A stretch of 64,000 bases of DNA from Hirudo medicinalis (lineage: Eukaryota; Annelida; Clitellata; Hirudinida; Hirudinidae): the NCBI GenBank assembly GCA_011800805.1, contig MPNW01000202.1, positions 135,485-199,484 on the forward strand. The letters run 5' to 3'. This document shows positions 46,897-57,839 of the stretch, one piece after another. Positions within the stretch are counted from its first letter, which is position 1; each line of letters starts with the position of its first letter. The notes beneath the pieces were generated by a model. It was not told the DNA's origin, ran no database searches, and saw nothing but the letters and a program-made list of their open reading frames with translations. The translations under genes were made by a program, and so were the position numbers.

Positions 46897-48372
46897 TCAT
46901 TCCTTTTCTGACTTTTTCTGCATGTAATCACTCAATGCAGCCTGAATGGCCTGCTGTGCGAGCACTGTAAAATAGCTGAGAATAAGAATCATCGCAAGAA
47001 TTTAATATTACCCACCAGAAGATAACATACTCGAACAATGTCTTTTGACAGGTGGCAGACAAAGCTCCTTTGAAATCTCATCATTGGTAATCTTCTGAGC
47101 CTCACTTACCTTTAAAAGGATTAAAGTAATTGTTAGAAAATTATATCTAACTAAGAATACATAACTCTACTCACAGATTTTCCCTTCACCCATTCAGTGG
47201 CCAAAGAGCTTGAAGCAATTGCAGATCCACAGCCAAAGGTTTTGAACTTTGCATCAACAATCTTACCATTCTCATCAACTTTTATCTGGAAAATTAATTT
47301 AATTTCTTAACACTTTCATACATTATGCTGGTTTAACCATAACTTATAGAATAGATTTAAGCACCTGAAGTTTCATAACATCCCCACAGCTTGGTGCACC
47401 CACAAGACCAGTTCCAACTCCCTTTTCTTTCTTATCAAAAGATCCAACATTCCTTGGGTTGTCAAAATGGTTGATCACCTGATAAATGATGAGCATATTT
47501 AATGGTAAATATAATGCAAAACTGGTTATGTAATGACAATATAATGTTATTCAGTTATAAGTAAGTTTATTTATATTGCGCCATAAGCGTGAGCGACAGG
47601 GGCGCTTTGTGGCAGTGCAAGCTGGGTTTCGAACACGACATGTAACGACTGTTACTCTGAGCCAACTAGCACCACAAAGCTTATGTAACAGTTTACAACT
47701 TGTAATAATTCTAAAACAATCTCAAACCAACGTATCATTAGCTCTTTTAAACAATAAGATCCTTCCGAAATAGAAATCTATGTAAACCTAAATGTTTGAA
47801 AATTAGAACCTATATGTTGCATCAATTTCTCAAAAGTAAATCACAAGAATAGATTCAGTTAAGAAACGTTAACAGCAGGAGAATAACGCAACAACTAGTG
47901 CACTAACATCAAAATTAAGATTATGCAATAAGATTCACTGTTCAGTTTAAAATTTTATGAAGATTTCCACAAACATTTAGAATGCAATCTTTACCTCATC
48001 TGTCAACACAAAACTCTATTCCACGAATAAACACGCTATCCATACATTTAATTTAAGTGTCAATTTTGCAGCATAACTATTGAATTAAGACAAAGCAGCC
48101 TCTTTACGTTTCAAATCTTCCTTGCTATTTTCTTTTTAATATTTATTCGCCGAGTCCATATAGGTCAAATGTCGACGATCATACATAAACAAAACAAGTG
48201 GCGCAGTTCGAAAAGCATGGCCTTATTAAAAGCCATTGAAATCACATTTGCAGAAACAATCAAAAATCACCTTTTCGTGATAACAGGCCGTTCCATTAAT
48301 TAAAGGAAGGGCATTATCCAGCAATCTGGTTTTGTCAGAAAGTTTACCACAAAGTGCAAGACGAAAAGCCAT
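46897..48372 (-). CDS. ISCU: Iron-sulfur cluster assembly scaffold ISCU, mitochondrial
   Basis: Minus-strand exons 48372-48271, 47478-47365, 47285-47175, 47109-47031 and 46964-46897 join in frame to about 157 aa, the usual length. A short arginine/leucine N-terminus ([11 protein letters not shown]) fits a mitochondrial presequence. The mature scaffold has [46 protein letters not shown] and [12 protein letters not shown]. These carry the three cluster-ligand cysteines, the neighbouring aspartate and the LPPVK motif that docks the HSPA9-type chaperone. It builds 2Fe-2S clusters with NFS1, frataxin and LYRM4. No damage is seen. Confidence 0.96.
47568..47668 (-). mobile_element. tRNA-derived SINE, copy 5 (in ISCU intron 1), internally deleted
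   Basis: On the minus strand: GTTGGCTCAGAGTAAC (A box), GTGTTCGAAACCC (B box), CTTGCACTGCCACAAAGCGC body and an ATGGCGCAATATAAA tail. The part between the A and B boxes is shorter than in other copies. Confidence 0.75.
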
Positions 48373-48532
48373 GACCACAACTAGGCGATTAGAATAAACG
48401 GCGAAGAATGAAATCAGTGATGTTCTGAAGTTAGACTAAAATGTCAATACATTATTTTACAAACAAAAATTTTAATACGGTCAATTATGTTATAAAATAT
48501 TTACATGTAATTAAATAAATAAGATTACAATT
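48373..48532. promoter_or_regulatory. Probable ISCU promoter and 5' UTR region
   Basis: 160 bp of AT-rich sequence between the ISCU start codon and a repeat. It is inferred from position only and no defined core element is visible. Confidence 0.35.
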
Positions 48533-48810
48533 TATTTACCAAAATTTAACTTTAATGGATGTAACGTCACAGGCAAATCAAAATTTTGGTATATTTATTT
48601 AGCAGAGACTAATAAAAATATCATTTAATGTCATCAGTCGTTAATAAGGTAAACAAATCATGCATACTACTGACCATATTTATATAAAATATTGGACTAT
48701 TTAGTGCTTCAGATAAAACACGTGATTGTGAATAGATAACCTCGAAGAGCATTAAATGGCGAGAGGCTTATAATCCACTTCGGGGTGGAGGAACCTCTGC
48801 CCAACGTTTC
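48533..48810. repeat. Diverged direct repeat, left copy
   Basis: About 275 bp starting TTTATTTACCAAAA and ending CTCTGCCCAACG, closely matching the right copy at about 49981-50262. Shared blocks include GGATGTAACGTCACAG, CAAATCAAAATTTTGGTATA and CGAAGAGCATT with ATGGCGAGAGGCTTA. Confidence 0.9.
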
Positions 48811-49980
48811 AAAAATATTTCTAAAATTGGTTGATGACCCTTTATTAGTTGTGAATGAGCTTTATGCTTCAACTATAGAAAATCTGGGAGGAGCAGTTGT
48901 CCTCAATGTCCACAAAGTTGTTGCCAACAAATTAGTTTGAGAAGAATTCCAGTATTTGGATATGCACTATGATAAAAACAAATTGTAAAATCCCTGATAT
49001 TTGCATTAAAACTTTATTGGGCATTTTTCATACAAATGGCACAAAAATCTAAGAAAAATTAGAATTTATTTGGAAATCATGAAAAAGCGGCCAAGCGTGT
49101 TCGAGCACCGGGAAGTCCTTACTCTCCATTTGAGGCGAACACAGGAACTGAATTCGTCTTATGAAAGAGGGTAGATTATAGCTTACATGCAATCTATTAA
49201 ACATTTACTGTTAGTAGGTTGTTTTGGTTTCAAAATACATCATTAAAAAGAAAAATTGTGATACTGACCATTGCATCATTTATTATAAAAATTCATTATA
49301 AAATTACAATTAGCAATTTGAAACAGTTGCTTGTTTTAATCATGAAGTGTATATCAAAATACAGATTTAAAAACTGAAATAATTTTTTTAAATATCTGTT
49401 ATCTATTCAATTAAAATTTTGCTTGAAATCATGATGAGAAATATTATTTTTTTTTTATTGGAATTTTTTATTGTTTGAAATGTAAGATTTTTGCTGATCT
49501 CGGTTTGATTTAGCATCGTTGCAGCCTGCCACACTCCACACTGCAACACAGCGGAGTCATGACATTTTATGACTTTGAAATCCATTACATCCAAACACAT
49601 CATTCACCAGATCGTTACAGTGGTACTCATCTTTTTTCTTTACCCCATCAGTCCATCATCACTCAAGTTTTCCAAGCAATCCTCTTCCGGGAGCTTTTTT
49701 TCTTGAGATGCGTGACAAAATTTTTCGTTTTCTTCTTTAGAAATCTTTTCATACTTCGCATTAATACTCATGAAAACAAGGACTTCTCAGCACAGGAACT
49801 TTTTAATCAACTTACGTCATATCTTGCACATAATATTTTCAATCAATTTATTTAATTCCTAAATATTTTAATTGTTTTTTTCTTCAACATTTCTTTGTTG
49901 GATATTAATAAAATCAAATTACAATTTGATTGAATTTATTTTCTTGTATTTTCAAGCATATTTGTCCGTTTTTTGATCTA
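48811..49980. other. Interval between the two direct-repeat copies
   Basis: It includes a short coding-like plus-strand run (about 48810-48940, reading VVNELYASTIENLGGAVVLN). Otherwise it is AT-rich with no recognised gene. Confidence 0.4.
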
Positions 49981-50262
49981 ATTTATTTACCAAAAATTAA
50001 CTTTAAAGGATGTAACGTCACAGTCAAATCAAAATTTTGGTATATTTATTTAGCAGAGACTAATAAAAATATCATTTAATGTCATCAGTTAATAAGCTAA
50101 GCAAATCATGATCAAATGCATACTACTGGCCATATTTATATAAAATATTGGACTATTTAGTGCTTCAGATAAAATACGTGATTGTGAATAGATAACCTCG
50201 AAGAGCATTTAATGGCGAGAGGCTTAATCCACTTCGGGGTGGAAGAAACTCTGCCCAACACG
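49981..50262. repeat. Diverged direct repeat, right copy
   Basis: It is same-strand and about 88-92% similar by eye to the copy at 48533-48810. A small insertion (GATCAAATG, near 50110) and several substitutions distinguish it. Confidence 0.9.
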
Positions 50263-51320
50263 TAAGGATCAAAAATTTAAGTCAAAATACAATTTAAACA
50301 AATCTGAGAAAGTGTAGATTCTCCTCTGTTTCAAAACAGTTCCATTTCATTCCATTTTTAAATAAAATTTAGAGGAAATTCAATGAGACATGGTATAGAA
50401 GTGATCTAATAAGTTATTCAGGGCTTTGAATTCCTTTAAAAATGAATATTTGTACTAAACAGGACTGAAACTATCGAATATTTGACAATATTTAAAAGCT
50501 GTGTTATATTTCCTGTCTTGGTCCACGAATCTACTCAGAAATTCTTCTTGATATCATTCTCAATCTTCCTTAAGTGTATTTAAGAAGCTATGGAAATTGT
50601 CACTCCTTAATAATGTATGCTTTTAATTTTGTTCCAATTACACATTGCGGCTATTTTGTTGATTAAGTCGCTTGTTTTGTTAATCAATTTTATGCATTTT
50701 GTAGGACGTCATTTTCTGAGTATTTCACCTTTTGAACAATTAAAACTTTAATTGCGCGCGATTATAATTGTATTCGATAATTGATCGATAAAATAAAATA
50801 AAAAAGTATCAGCTGCATCTTCACTTGAGTTGTCAACCATAACAAATGAGTTAATCTTCTAACAAATTAAGTGCTGAATATCTGCATATGTTCAAAATAA
50901 ATCTTTATCAGCTCTCTTCTGTTGCTTTATTCTTTTCTAACATCCGTCAGTTCTGTTATATTCATCAAAGTGCAGTTTCTACATTTCTTCTGCCAACCTA
51001 AAATTCAAAAATAAATTCCATGCTAGGCCTGCCAGTCATTAATAATAATTCGATGTGTTGAAAGACTTCCTCATTTAGCTTGGAATAATTTTAAGAACAC
51101 TCACGTGGAAAGTTTTAACATCCTTACTTTATATTGCAACCTTTAAATGTTCTATAATTGATCTCTTAAAAATAGAATCAAACCAATAATGAAGTCATTT
51201 TGGCAGGTCGTGAATTTAGCTTGCTTATGTTGTTATTTGTGAATAAATTTCAGTTAAATACTAAATTAAGTAGATTTATTTTTAATTGTACAATTAAGTG
51301 CTTGTGAATCACTCAATAAC
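50263..51320. other. Non-coding interval, nothing recognised
   Basis: AT-rich sequence without recognisable exons, RNA genes or repeats on either strand. Confidence 0.5.
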
Positions 51321-51527
51321 ATGACAAGCTTAATACTAACAATTATGATATCGATGATGTTGATAATAATTACCTTCATCATCATCGTCGTCTTCTTCGT
51401 TCAGCAAATGAACCGCCTGCTTGAGACGGATTTGCCACTAGAAATTTCTCGCGCCACTCGACGACACGCCAGCAGACGTGTGGTTGCTTCGGAAGCAACT
51501 GAAAATGTTTCCAACGTTAAAACATGA
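51321..51527 (+). CDS. Small single-pass membrane-type ORF, 68 aa, unproven
   Basis: An ATG frame encodes a strongly hydrophobic stretch (LILTIMISMMLIIITFIIIV) followed by a charged Arg-rich tail (RATRRHASRRVVASEATENV). It has the shape of a small type III membrane peptide. No family is recognised. The hydrophobic part comes from an ATT/ATC-rich tract that could arise by chance. Confidence 0.2.
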   Translation: MTSLILTIMISMMLIIITFIIIVVFFVQQMNRLLETDLPLEISRATRRHASRRVVASEATENVSNVKT

Positions 51528-51899
51528 CATTGAAATGACTTTAATTGCAGCCAATGTTTTGAACCTTGCACGTGTCTGAAAAACAAAGTTCAAAGTTGAA
51601 GATAAAAGTGGATCTGCAAATTAACTTTTTCTCGTCCGCATTTGAAGTTCTGAAGAACAAGTGATGACGACCAGGAAGTTATTTCGTGATTTATCTTCAT
51701 AAGAACAATGGATTCATATTTTCTAACATATAAATGTTATGAATTTCATTTGGTTGAACATTTTATTCAGTTTAATCAAATGTTAATTTAAATAAACATA
51801 TGGAAGGAGCTCACAAGAAGTTAATCAAGAAGCTAATTAAAACAGAAAGAGTTTTGAGAATAAAGAATAGTTACAAATGCTGTAATAGAAATATTCGAA

Positions 51900-51952
51900 A
51901 ATGGGAATGAAATACTTGCACGAAATTTTGATGGTTTTGGCCTCCATTACAG
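51900..51952 (+). CDS. Candidate signal-peptide-like first exon
   Basis: An ATG opens MGMKYLHEILMVLASITG and runs straight into a strong donor (ACAG|GTGAGTTTTTT). No second exon could be linked downstream, where a microsatellite and an assembly gap begin. Confidence 0.2.
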
Positions 51953-52093
51953 GTGAGTTTTTTGTTAGTGTAAAAAACGAATATGTTATGTAAAACATAC
52001 CTGATTCTGCATGACAAACCAGCTATGAGGTGTACAAACCTGAAAATATCGAAAATGTTATGAAATTATATGATTTTAACATTATCAAACGTT

Positions 52094-52094
52094 N
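52094..52094. other. Assembly gap (single N)
   Basis: A single N stands at the edge of a TAA microsatellite, so the true repeat length and nearby sequence are uncertain. Confidence 0.95.
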
Positions 52095-52102
52095 ATAATA
52101 AC

Positions 52103-52170
<68 letters not shown>
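52095..52170. repeat. (TAA)n microsatellite
   Basis: About 25 units of TAA follow the N gap. Confidence 0.95.
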
Positions 52171-52171
<1 letters not shown>

Positions 52172-52270
52172 GAGAGCTAATGATGTGTGAGGGTTGATTA
52201 ATCGAAAGTAGGACATCTTGTAAGTGATGGCTTCGAGCTGAAAGAAGAGAATTTACGATGTTAGACACGA

Positions 52271-52351
52271 TACATCTTCATCATCATCAACGCCACCACC
52301 ACCATCATCATCGTCATCATCATCGTCATCGTCATCGCCATCAGTATCATC
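52271..52351. repeat. (CAT/CGT/CAC)n trinucleotide repeat
   Basis: Imperfect CATCATCATCGTCGT-type run. Confidence 0.9.
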
Positions 52352-52494
52352 GTCGTCACTAATTCTTCCATCAATGTAATGTTCGATCATTCATCACATC
52401 GGCCAATCAATGCATCATGCATGGCAGATGTTCATCTGAAATATCGTAACTCTAGTTGCTCTGTTGGTCTCTGCTGCTTTCATTTCATCATTAT

Positions 52495-52539
52495 CATTAC
52501 GTAGTTATCATCGTCGTCATCGTCACCACCACAGCCGCC

Positions 52540-52573
<34 letters not shown>

Positions 52574-52585
52574 TCATCATTCTGG
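52495..52585. repeat. (CAT/CAC/CGT)n trinucleotide repeat
   Basis: Imperfect run inside an open frame (52464-52754) that would encode a poly-His stretch. The other strand gives poly-Asp/Gly. The frame lacks an ATG before the repeat. Confidence 0.9.
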
Positions 52586-52732
52586 TCATCGCCATGAAAA
52601 GCCACCAGCCCCATTAAATGTATGCAAATTATCTGGAATTTTCCAGCTGGAAAGATCGAGCAAATGTCGACATCACAGGTGCTCCGGTGGCAAAATTCGT
52701 GAGACGCAGGTGTTTGCGCGGCCGATGCTACC

Positions 52733-52770
52733 ATCACGTGATCACGTGCAGTGACGTCAGAATCACGTGT
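52733..52770. promoter_or_regulatory. Cluster of three CACGTG E-boxes and one TGACGTCA CRE
   Basis: Within 38 bp stand perfect palindromes CACGTG (52735-52740), CACGTG (52743-52748), TGACGTCA (52752-52759) and CACGTG (52764-52769). CACGTG is the bHLH-ZIP core (USF, MYC/MAX, TFE families) and TGACGTCA is the full CREB/ATF site. No known gene starts here. Confidence 0.6.
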
Positions 52771-52854
52771 TTATGATCTCATGACCAGTTTTACTGCGAC
52801 CGGGAAGTTTCGGTCTTGTGGAAGGTGTTGGAGAGTTTTCCGTACGGAGGTGAT

Positions 52855-52911
52855 GATGAAGACGAGTGAAGGTGATGACGATGATGACGATGAAGACGAT
52901 GATGATGTGTT
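52855..52911 (+). CDS. Candidate acidic first exon, unproven
   Basis: ATGATGAAGACGAGTGAAGG opens an Asp/Glu-rich frame that runs to a consensus donor (TTAGA|GTGAGT, near 52911). It lies about 85 bp downstream of the E-box/CRE cluster. The acidic run comes from a GAT/GAC repeat, so it may be chance. Confidence 0.2.
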
Positions 52912-53149
52912 AGAGTGAGTGTGCCATCCATTCACCTCTTGAGCTGTCCACTAATTGGTGGGTTGATGTGTGATTGATGACAGAGATTGACCAATTGGAT
53001 AGTGTTGACCAATTTCATGACAGATGACTAACTTGCTGTCAATTGGATCAATTGATTGAAAGCCATCCACGCATGAATAATTTCAACATTCGTCTCACAT
53101 TTTTGTATTTGTATTTTGTATTTAGCCGATATTTTGAGTGTCTTTTGTA

Positions 53150-53303
53150 TCCGAATGGGATGTGAAGGCACTTTTTAATCGATCAACCATTTATATAGCA
53201 CCCCTACCCGAGGGCGCTCCCTGGCGGTGCAGACTGGGTTGCGAACACGACACATTACGACTGTATGCAGGAACGCAACCCATTCGGCCAACCTGCACAC
53301 ATT
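53150..53303 (-). mobile_element. tRNA-derived SINE, copy 6
   Basis: On the minus strand: GTGCAGGTTGGCCGAATGGG (acceptor arm and A box), GTGTTCGCAACCC (B box), GTCTGCACCGCCAGGGAGCG and GGTAGGGGTGCTATATAAAT. It is close to the copies at 4385 and 21600. Confidence 0.85.
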
Positions 53304-54230
53304 CAATTCGAAATATTCTTCGGAACTCAATTAAGAGTAAATCTTTAAATGCAGAGATCTAGATGTATCCGACATTAGAACGATCATTATTCAGCAAGTC
53401 GTCTGCTTTCTATGGGCGCCACATTGACCTCCAAAGATATCATCTATCTTCGTGAAATTCTTGCATTAAAGTAACCATCTTAGAGAGCCATCTGCTCCAT
53501 CGTCACCATTTAAAAAACTCCATTTTTTGACAGTTTCTTCCACCTCAAAAACTGTGCTTCGAATAACTCCTGGGGATAATTTAGGAAATCTTTCTTTGCT
53601 TTCAGAAGCTGGAATTTTTAGCTGACAGACAGCGAAAGTAAGCAGAAGTAAATGTCGTTGCAACAAACCGTGTTGAAACATTCCTAGAAAAACCTCGACC
53701 AACCTTAAACATCGATTTGACGTTCGGTCTAATGATCCATTCCATTGTAATTATTAAATCTGTTATATTATTATCATATTTACAATACAGTATGCCTAAT
53801 ATTTTAGAGTGATTCATTTCATTACAGAGAGCACTACAAAATTCTTGTCCAGTCTTATCAAAATCTTTGAAATAAGTTTTGAAAACCTCAAAATATTTTT
53901 CCGACTTTTGAAAAGGAATCTAAAACATTTTGATGCAAATCTAACGATACATTAAGCTGAAAGTTAAAATGAAATTTCCTGAACGTCAGAACTTATAATC
54001 ATCGAACCACATTCAATTGGACGAGACTTTTAATTATCACACGTGACAGAATTATGTGGAAATAATTAATCATTGCTTATTTTACTAATTAATTTATTGC
54101 TTTTCAATTATTCCAATGATACATGATATACGTTACTAATTCACTGGCAAATTAGCGAAGAACTCAAATGAATAGATGAACCAACCAACTGGAATGAGAG
54201 TATCCGATTTGGTTGGAATGATTCAATTAA
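53304..54230. other. Non-coding interval, nothing recognised
   Basis: No exon-like stretch with family resemblance on either strand. Confidence 0.5.
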
Positions 54231-54236
54231 CTGGGC

Positions 54237-54316
54237 ACCATCATCGTCATCGTCATCATGGTCATCATCATCATCGTCATCGTCATCACGGTCATCATCA
54301 TCATCACCACCACCAT
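54237..54316. repeat. (CAT/CGT)n trinucleotide repeat
   Basis: An imperfect repeat that creates a poly-His/Arg open frame on the plus strand (54176-54445). Confidence 0.9.
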
Positions 54317-54319
54317 TTC

Positions 54320-55550
54320 TTCATTAACTTCCGTGAGGCATTGAATGTGAAACAACACATCTGTCTTTGGAAGGCATTTCCAAAGTCTCGCACGTCCTTG
54401 ACCCTCGACAGCAGTGCAACACGCTGCAGCCTTTCTCCGGCGTAATTCTTTGGATGGAAAAAGAGGAAGAAGTGTAAGACTTCAAGAATCGTCTAATTTT
54501 GATGATGATGAGATGGAGATGATAGTGTTTCCGTTGATGACCTGCATCGATTAGTGAGTCCGCCCACTCCGCGTATCTTCCATCAACACTTAGTTGCCCT
54601 GGAGTTTCTACTCTCACTGAATGCACTGGGATCAGAAATTTTTGCTGACAATCCGTGACATTCGACGAACTTGATGACTTGTGACTCAATTTGTTGAGTT
54701 AGTTTTTAAGAGATTTTACAGAAAATTTCCATGAGTCATTTGCTCGATGGAGTTAGAATCATTTCCTCCAAGCAATATTTTATTTAACTGAAACTTTAAA
54801 TACCAAAAAAGAGGTGTTAATTCTCGAGGCATCATTTTCAGAGGAAAATTCTTGGCGATTCTCGTTTGATTTCAGACACCCTTGAAAGCTCTAGAGGTTT
54901 AGAAGAATTGAATGAATAAACGAATTAAAAATATAATGTATATTAATAATATCATCATCGAAGCTGCCGAGGGAGGGGATGTAGGTGCCCAGGGGCCCGC
55001 CAGGGTTTTCAAATATTAAAATACTACAATCATGACTTTTTTGCTTTTCTAGTACTAAATTGACACATCATAGGGCCCGAAATTTCTATCGTCAGCCCTG
55101 CACACTTGTGCACAACGGTATAAGCAACAAGGTCTATTTCAGTAAGATGTGGAAAATAATCGTTAAGTCAACGAAACTTGTTAACCACTGAAACCTTAGC
55201 TGGTCTAGAAATAATTTTGATTGATTAGCATAGCGACATAAAACATTTTTATTTAAAGGAAACATATAATATGTTGATGTTAAAAAAAAAAGCTTAAGGA
55301 GTAAAGGTCAGTTGATGGGAGAGTGCTGAATTAAGAGCTTCTCGACATTTTTCTACCTCGTGTTCAAAAATCGGAACTGGCGCTCACTCGATAAAAACCG
55401 AGTTAATTGAGTTAAAGGAACTTCCATGTGCGTGATGCGAACAATGTTTCCAACCACATCCCTCACAGAATGGCTCTCAATTTCAGAAGAACTTGTCTGT
55501 AACTTCTTCTGCAGCCTTAAAAGTCCGCTCATATTGTCACCACCAATTTG
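54320..55550. other. Non-coding interval, nothing recognised
   Basis: AT-rich sequence with scattered short ATG/CAT runs. Confidence 0.45.
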
Positions 55551-55725
55551 GTTCATCGTCATCGTCGTCATCATCATCAGCAGCAGTATTACCATCAAGA
55601 TCTTCTTCTTCATCATCATCATCATCATCATTATTATCATCATCGTCATCACCACCATCATCATCAGCAGCAGTAGCAGCAGCAGCATTACCTTCATCAT
55701 CACTACCATTATCCTGATCATAATC
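55551..55725. repeat. (CAT/CGT/CAG)n compound trinucleotide repeat
   Basis: About 175 bp of CATCATCGT, CAGCAGCAG and ATTATTATC units. Every frame on both strands is open here because of the repeat. Confidence 0.9.
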
Positions 55726-57330
55726 ACTTAGTCGTGATAAAGATGATTTAGAAAAATATCTGTTCTCTAACCTAAGAATGTCGACCAGCAATTTTAATCC
55801 AATTTTCGCGCCACAGGAAGATGCATGGGTGCTTGTTTGATGACGTATTTATGAATTCAGGGGAGGTTCTCAGCTGTCCTTTGAGGGGGGATGGAATAAG
55901 TGAACATGGGGTATATCTCAGTCCAAGACTTACAAGATTACAAGAGTGAATGAATGATGTGAAACATTTTGAGAATAAATGCTAAAGTGAAATTATTAAA
56001 AATGTTGATAATTCATTTAAATTACAACATTTGGGTTCTTCTTTATGCAAAGGATTTAAAATTTGTACAATGATTTTAATTCAATGTCGTACCTGCGGAT
56101 GTTACTGGGTTTTTCTTGTAGAGAGCCCTACTCGGATCGATTTTGGTGAAAATTAATTATTAGTTATTTTAGAAAATAATTTTTAAAATAAGATGCTTAG
56201 GTGATGTTATCGAAGGTCATTATGTGTAATTATCCTTAATTAAAGCCTTCCACTACTACTTGAGCATGTGCCGCAGGCCTACTATGCTCCCGACGGGATG
56301 TGCTTCGTGTCCAAAGTAATAATTTGAGGAAGGTGACATTGTAAGGAAGACATTGCGAGTAAATATTGCAAGTAATGTATGGGATTATGTTGATGTGATG
56401 AAGACTCTGAAAACCTGTGCTGTGAAATGAATTTAAGGAGGAAGAACAGCAAGCAGTAACAAAGGTTGTGACTGGGAACATTACGTAGTCATCCCACTTA
56501 CAGAGCCTTATACTTAAGTATTTTGTACACATAATTTTATTAAATATATTATCTTTACAATTTGTTATTATTTAAACCATTATATATCTGGTAATTTGTA
56601 TTATCAAACCTGAAAGTTATTCTTGCCTGAATCCTCTTCCTAGTGTATGAAAGAAGTCACAGAAAAGAAAATGGACAAAATTGGTTACACAATTTTATTT
56701 TATTTTATTTATTCATTATCAACTTCGGTCAAAAAATTATTTGTAGGTGAGATGTTGATTTAAGTTAAGATCGCGAATAGTCGAATCAAAACGAGAAGCA
56801 GATGATGAATTTACAACATCGGCAGGGAGTTCCATGAATTCGGTTACAACATCCGATTTTACCACTTCTTAGTTCAATGTTTAATTAAATTTTTAAATAA
56901 AATATATTTAATTAAAATTAAAATTTTAATAATTTTAAAATAATTAAAAGTTTAATTAAAATTTAAACTAGAATAAGTTAAATAATATAAAAATAGTTTA
57001 AAAAAACTAGAATATGTTGAGGGTAGGAGAGAGAAGGAGGCTGTGAAGTTAAGCAGCCCCCTTCATAACTTGAAGCAAAGTGATAGGTCAGCTCGTAGTC
57101 GACGTTTTTCAAGAGTTGGTAGGTTAAGCAATCTGAGTGTTTCCATGTACAAATGAGAAGCCACGGAGGGTATGGCCTTGGCAAATCAAATAATATTTTA
57201 AGTAGAGCCATTTCTTTGTTATCGTCTTTGAGTATTTTGTAGACAAGTAATAGACTTGATGCTATTACTCAAACTTGTTAATCTTTTTCTTCATCAACAT
57301 GAATACTATCACCATCATAGTCATCACACG
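55726..57330. other. Non-coding interval, nothing recognised
   Basis: It includes a very AT-rich TTTAATTAAA-type low-complexity patch (56870-56960). Confidence 0.5.
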
Positions 57331-57338
57331 ACCTTAAC

Positions 57339-57545
57339 TCCAGGGGTGACCCCAATCCACTGCTCAGATCTGGTGATTGGTCCTCCTATAAAGAAGCACT
57401 CCCGAAGGATGGATTTGCAGTGGACTCAAGGGCAGACAAATTTATGGCCTTGGAAGCAAAGGACAATGGACTTCATGAAAGTGGACGTATATCTGGGATT
57501 AGCCTGCTTCTCTTGATTTCCATTCGTATCTCGCCTCGCTCCACT
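57339..57545 (+). CDS. Coding-looking orphan exon candidate
   Basis: After an acceptor-like CTTAACTCCAG (57328-57338) the plus strand stays open for about 65 codons. The base composition is richer in GC than the surroundings and the wording is non-repetitive (DWSSYKEALPKDGFAVDSRA, then DKFMALEAKDNGLHESGRIS). No family is recognised and no partner exons were found. A short candidate microexon, AAAATGGCGCTCTTGCGTG to GATGTGAAG|GTAATA, lies near 57708-57736. Confidence 0.3.
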
Positions 57546-57839
57546 CCTCCTTGAGATGGAATCTGCTTCCTCATTCTTTTTGTAATTCAATTTATATTAT
57601 TTATTATATATTATTTTATATTTTTCAATGATACATTGCCTCTCTTTTTACTAAATATTGCTACCTTCCTCTTAACATTTCTTTTTTCCTCTGGTAGACA
57701 TTGCGCCAGAAAATGGCGCTCTTGCGTGATGTGAAGGTAATATTTCTGGGCAGCTTTCAAATGCGTGGTGGCAGTCTGGTGCTTGTCAAAGGAAGTTACA
57801 ACTGAGTGTTTTACTCTTTCTCTCCTCCGAGGAATTTCG

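Noticed and set aside
52464..52754. Histidine-rich protein with an apparent hydrophobic leader
   Set aside because: The frame has no ATG before the repeat and the His run is simply the CAT/CAC microsatellite.
54176..54445. His/Arg-rich 89-codon frame starting with ATG
   Set aside because: The central part is microsatellite, and the flanks show no family resemblance or splice context.
55353..55791. Overlapping Met/Leu-rich, Ser-rich and Asp-rich open frames on both strands
   Set aside because: All are translations of one compound trinucleotide repeat.
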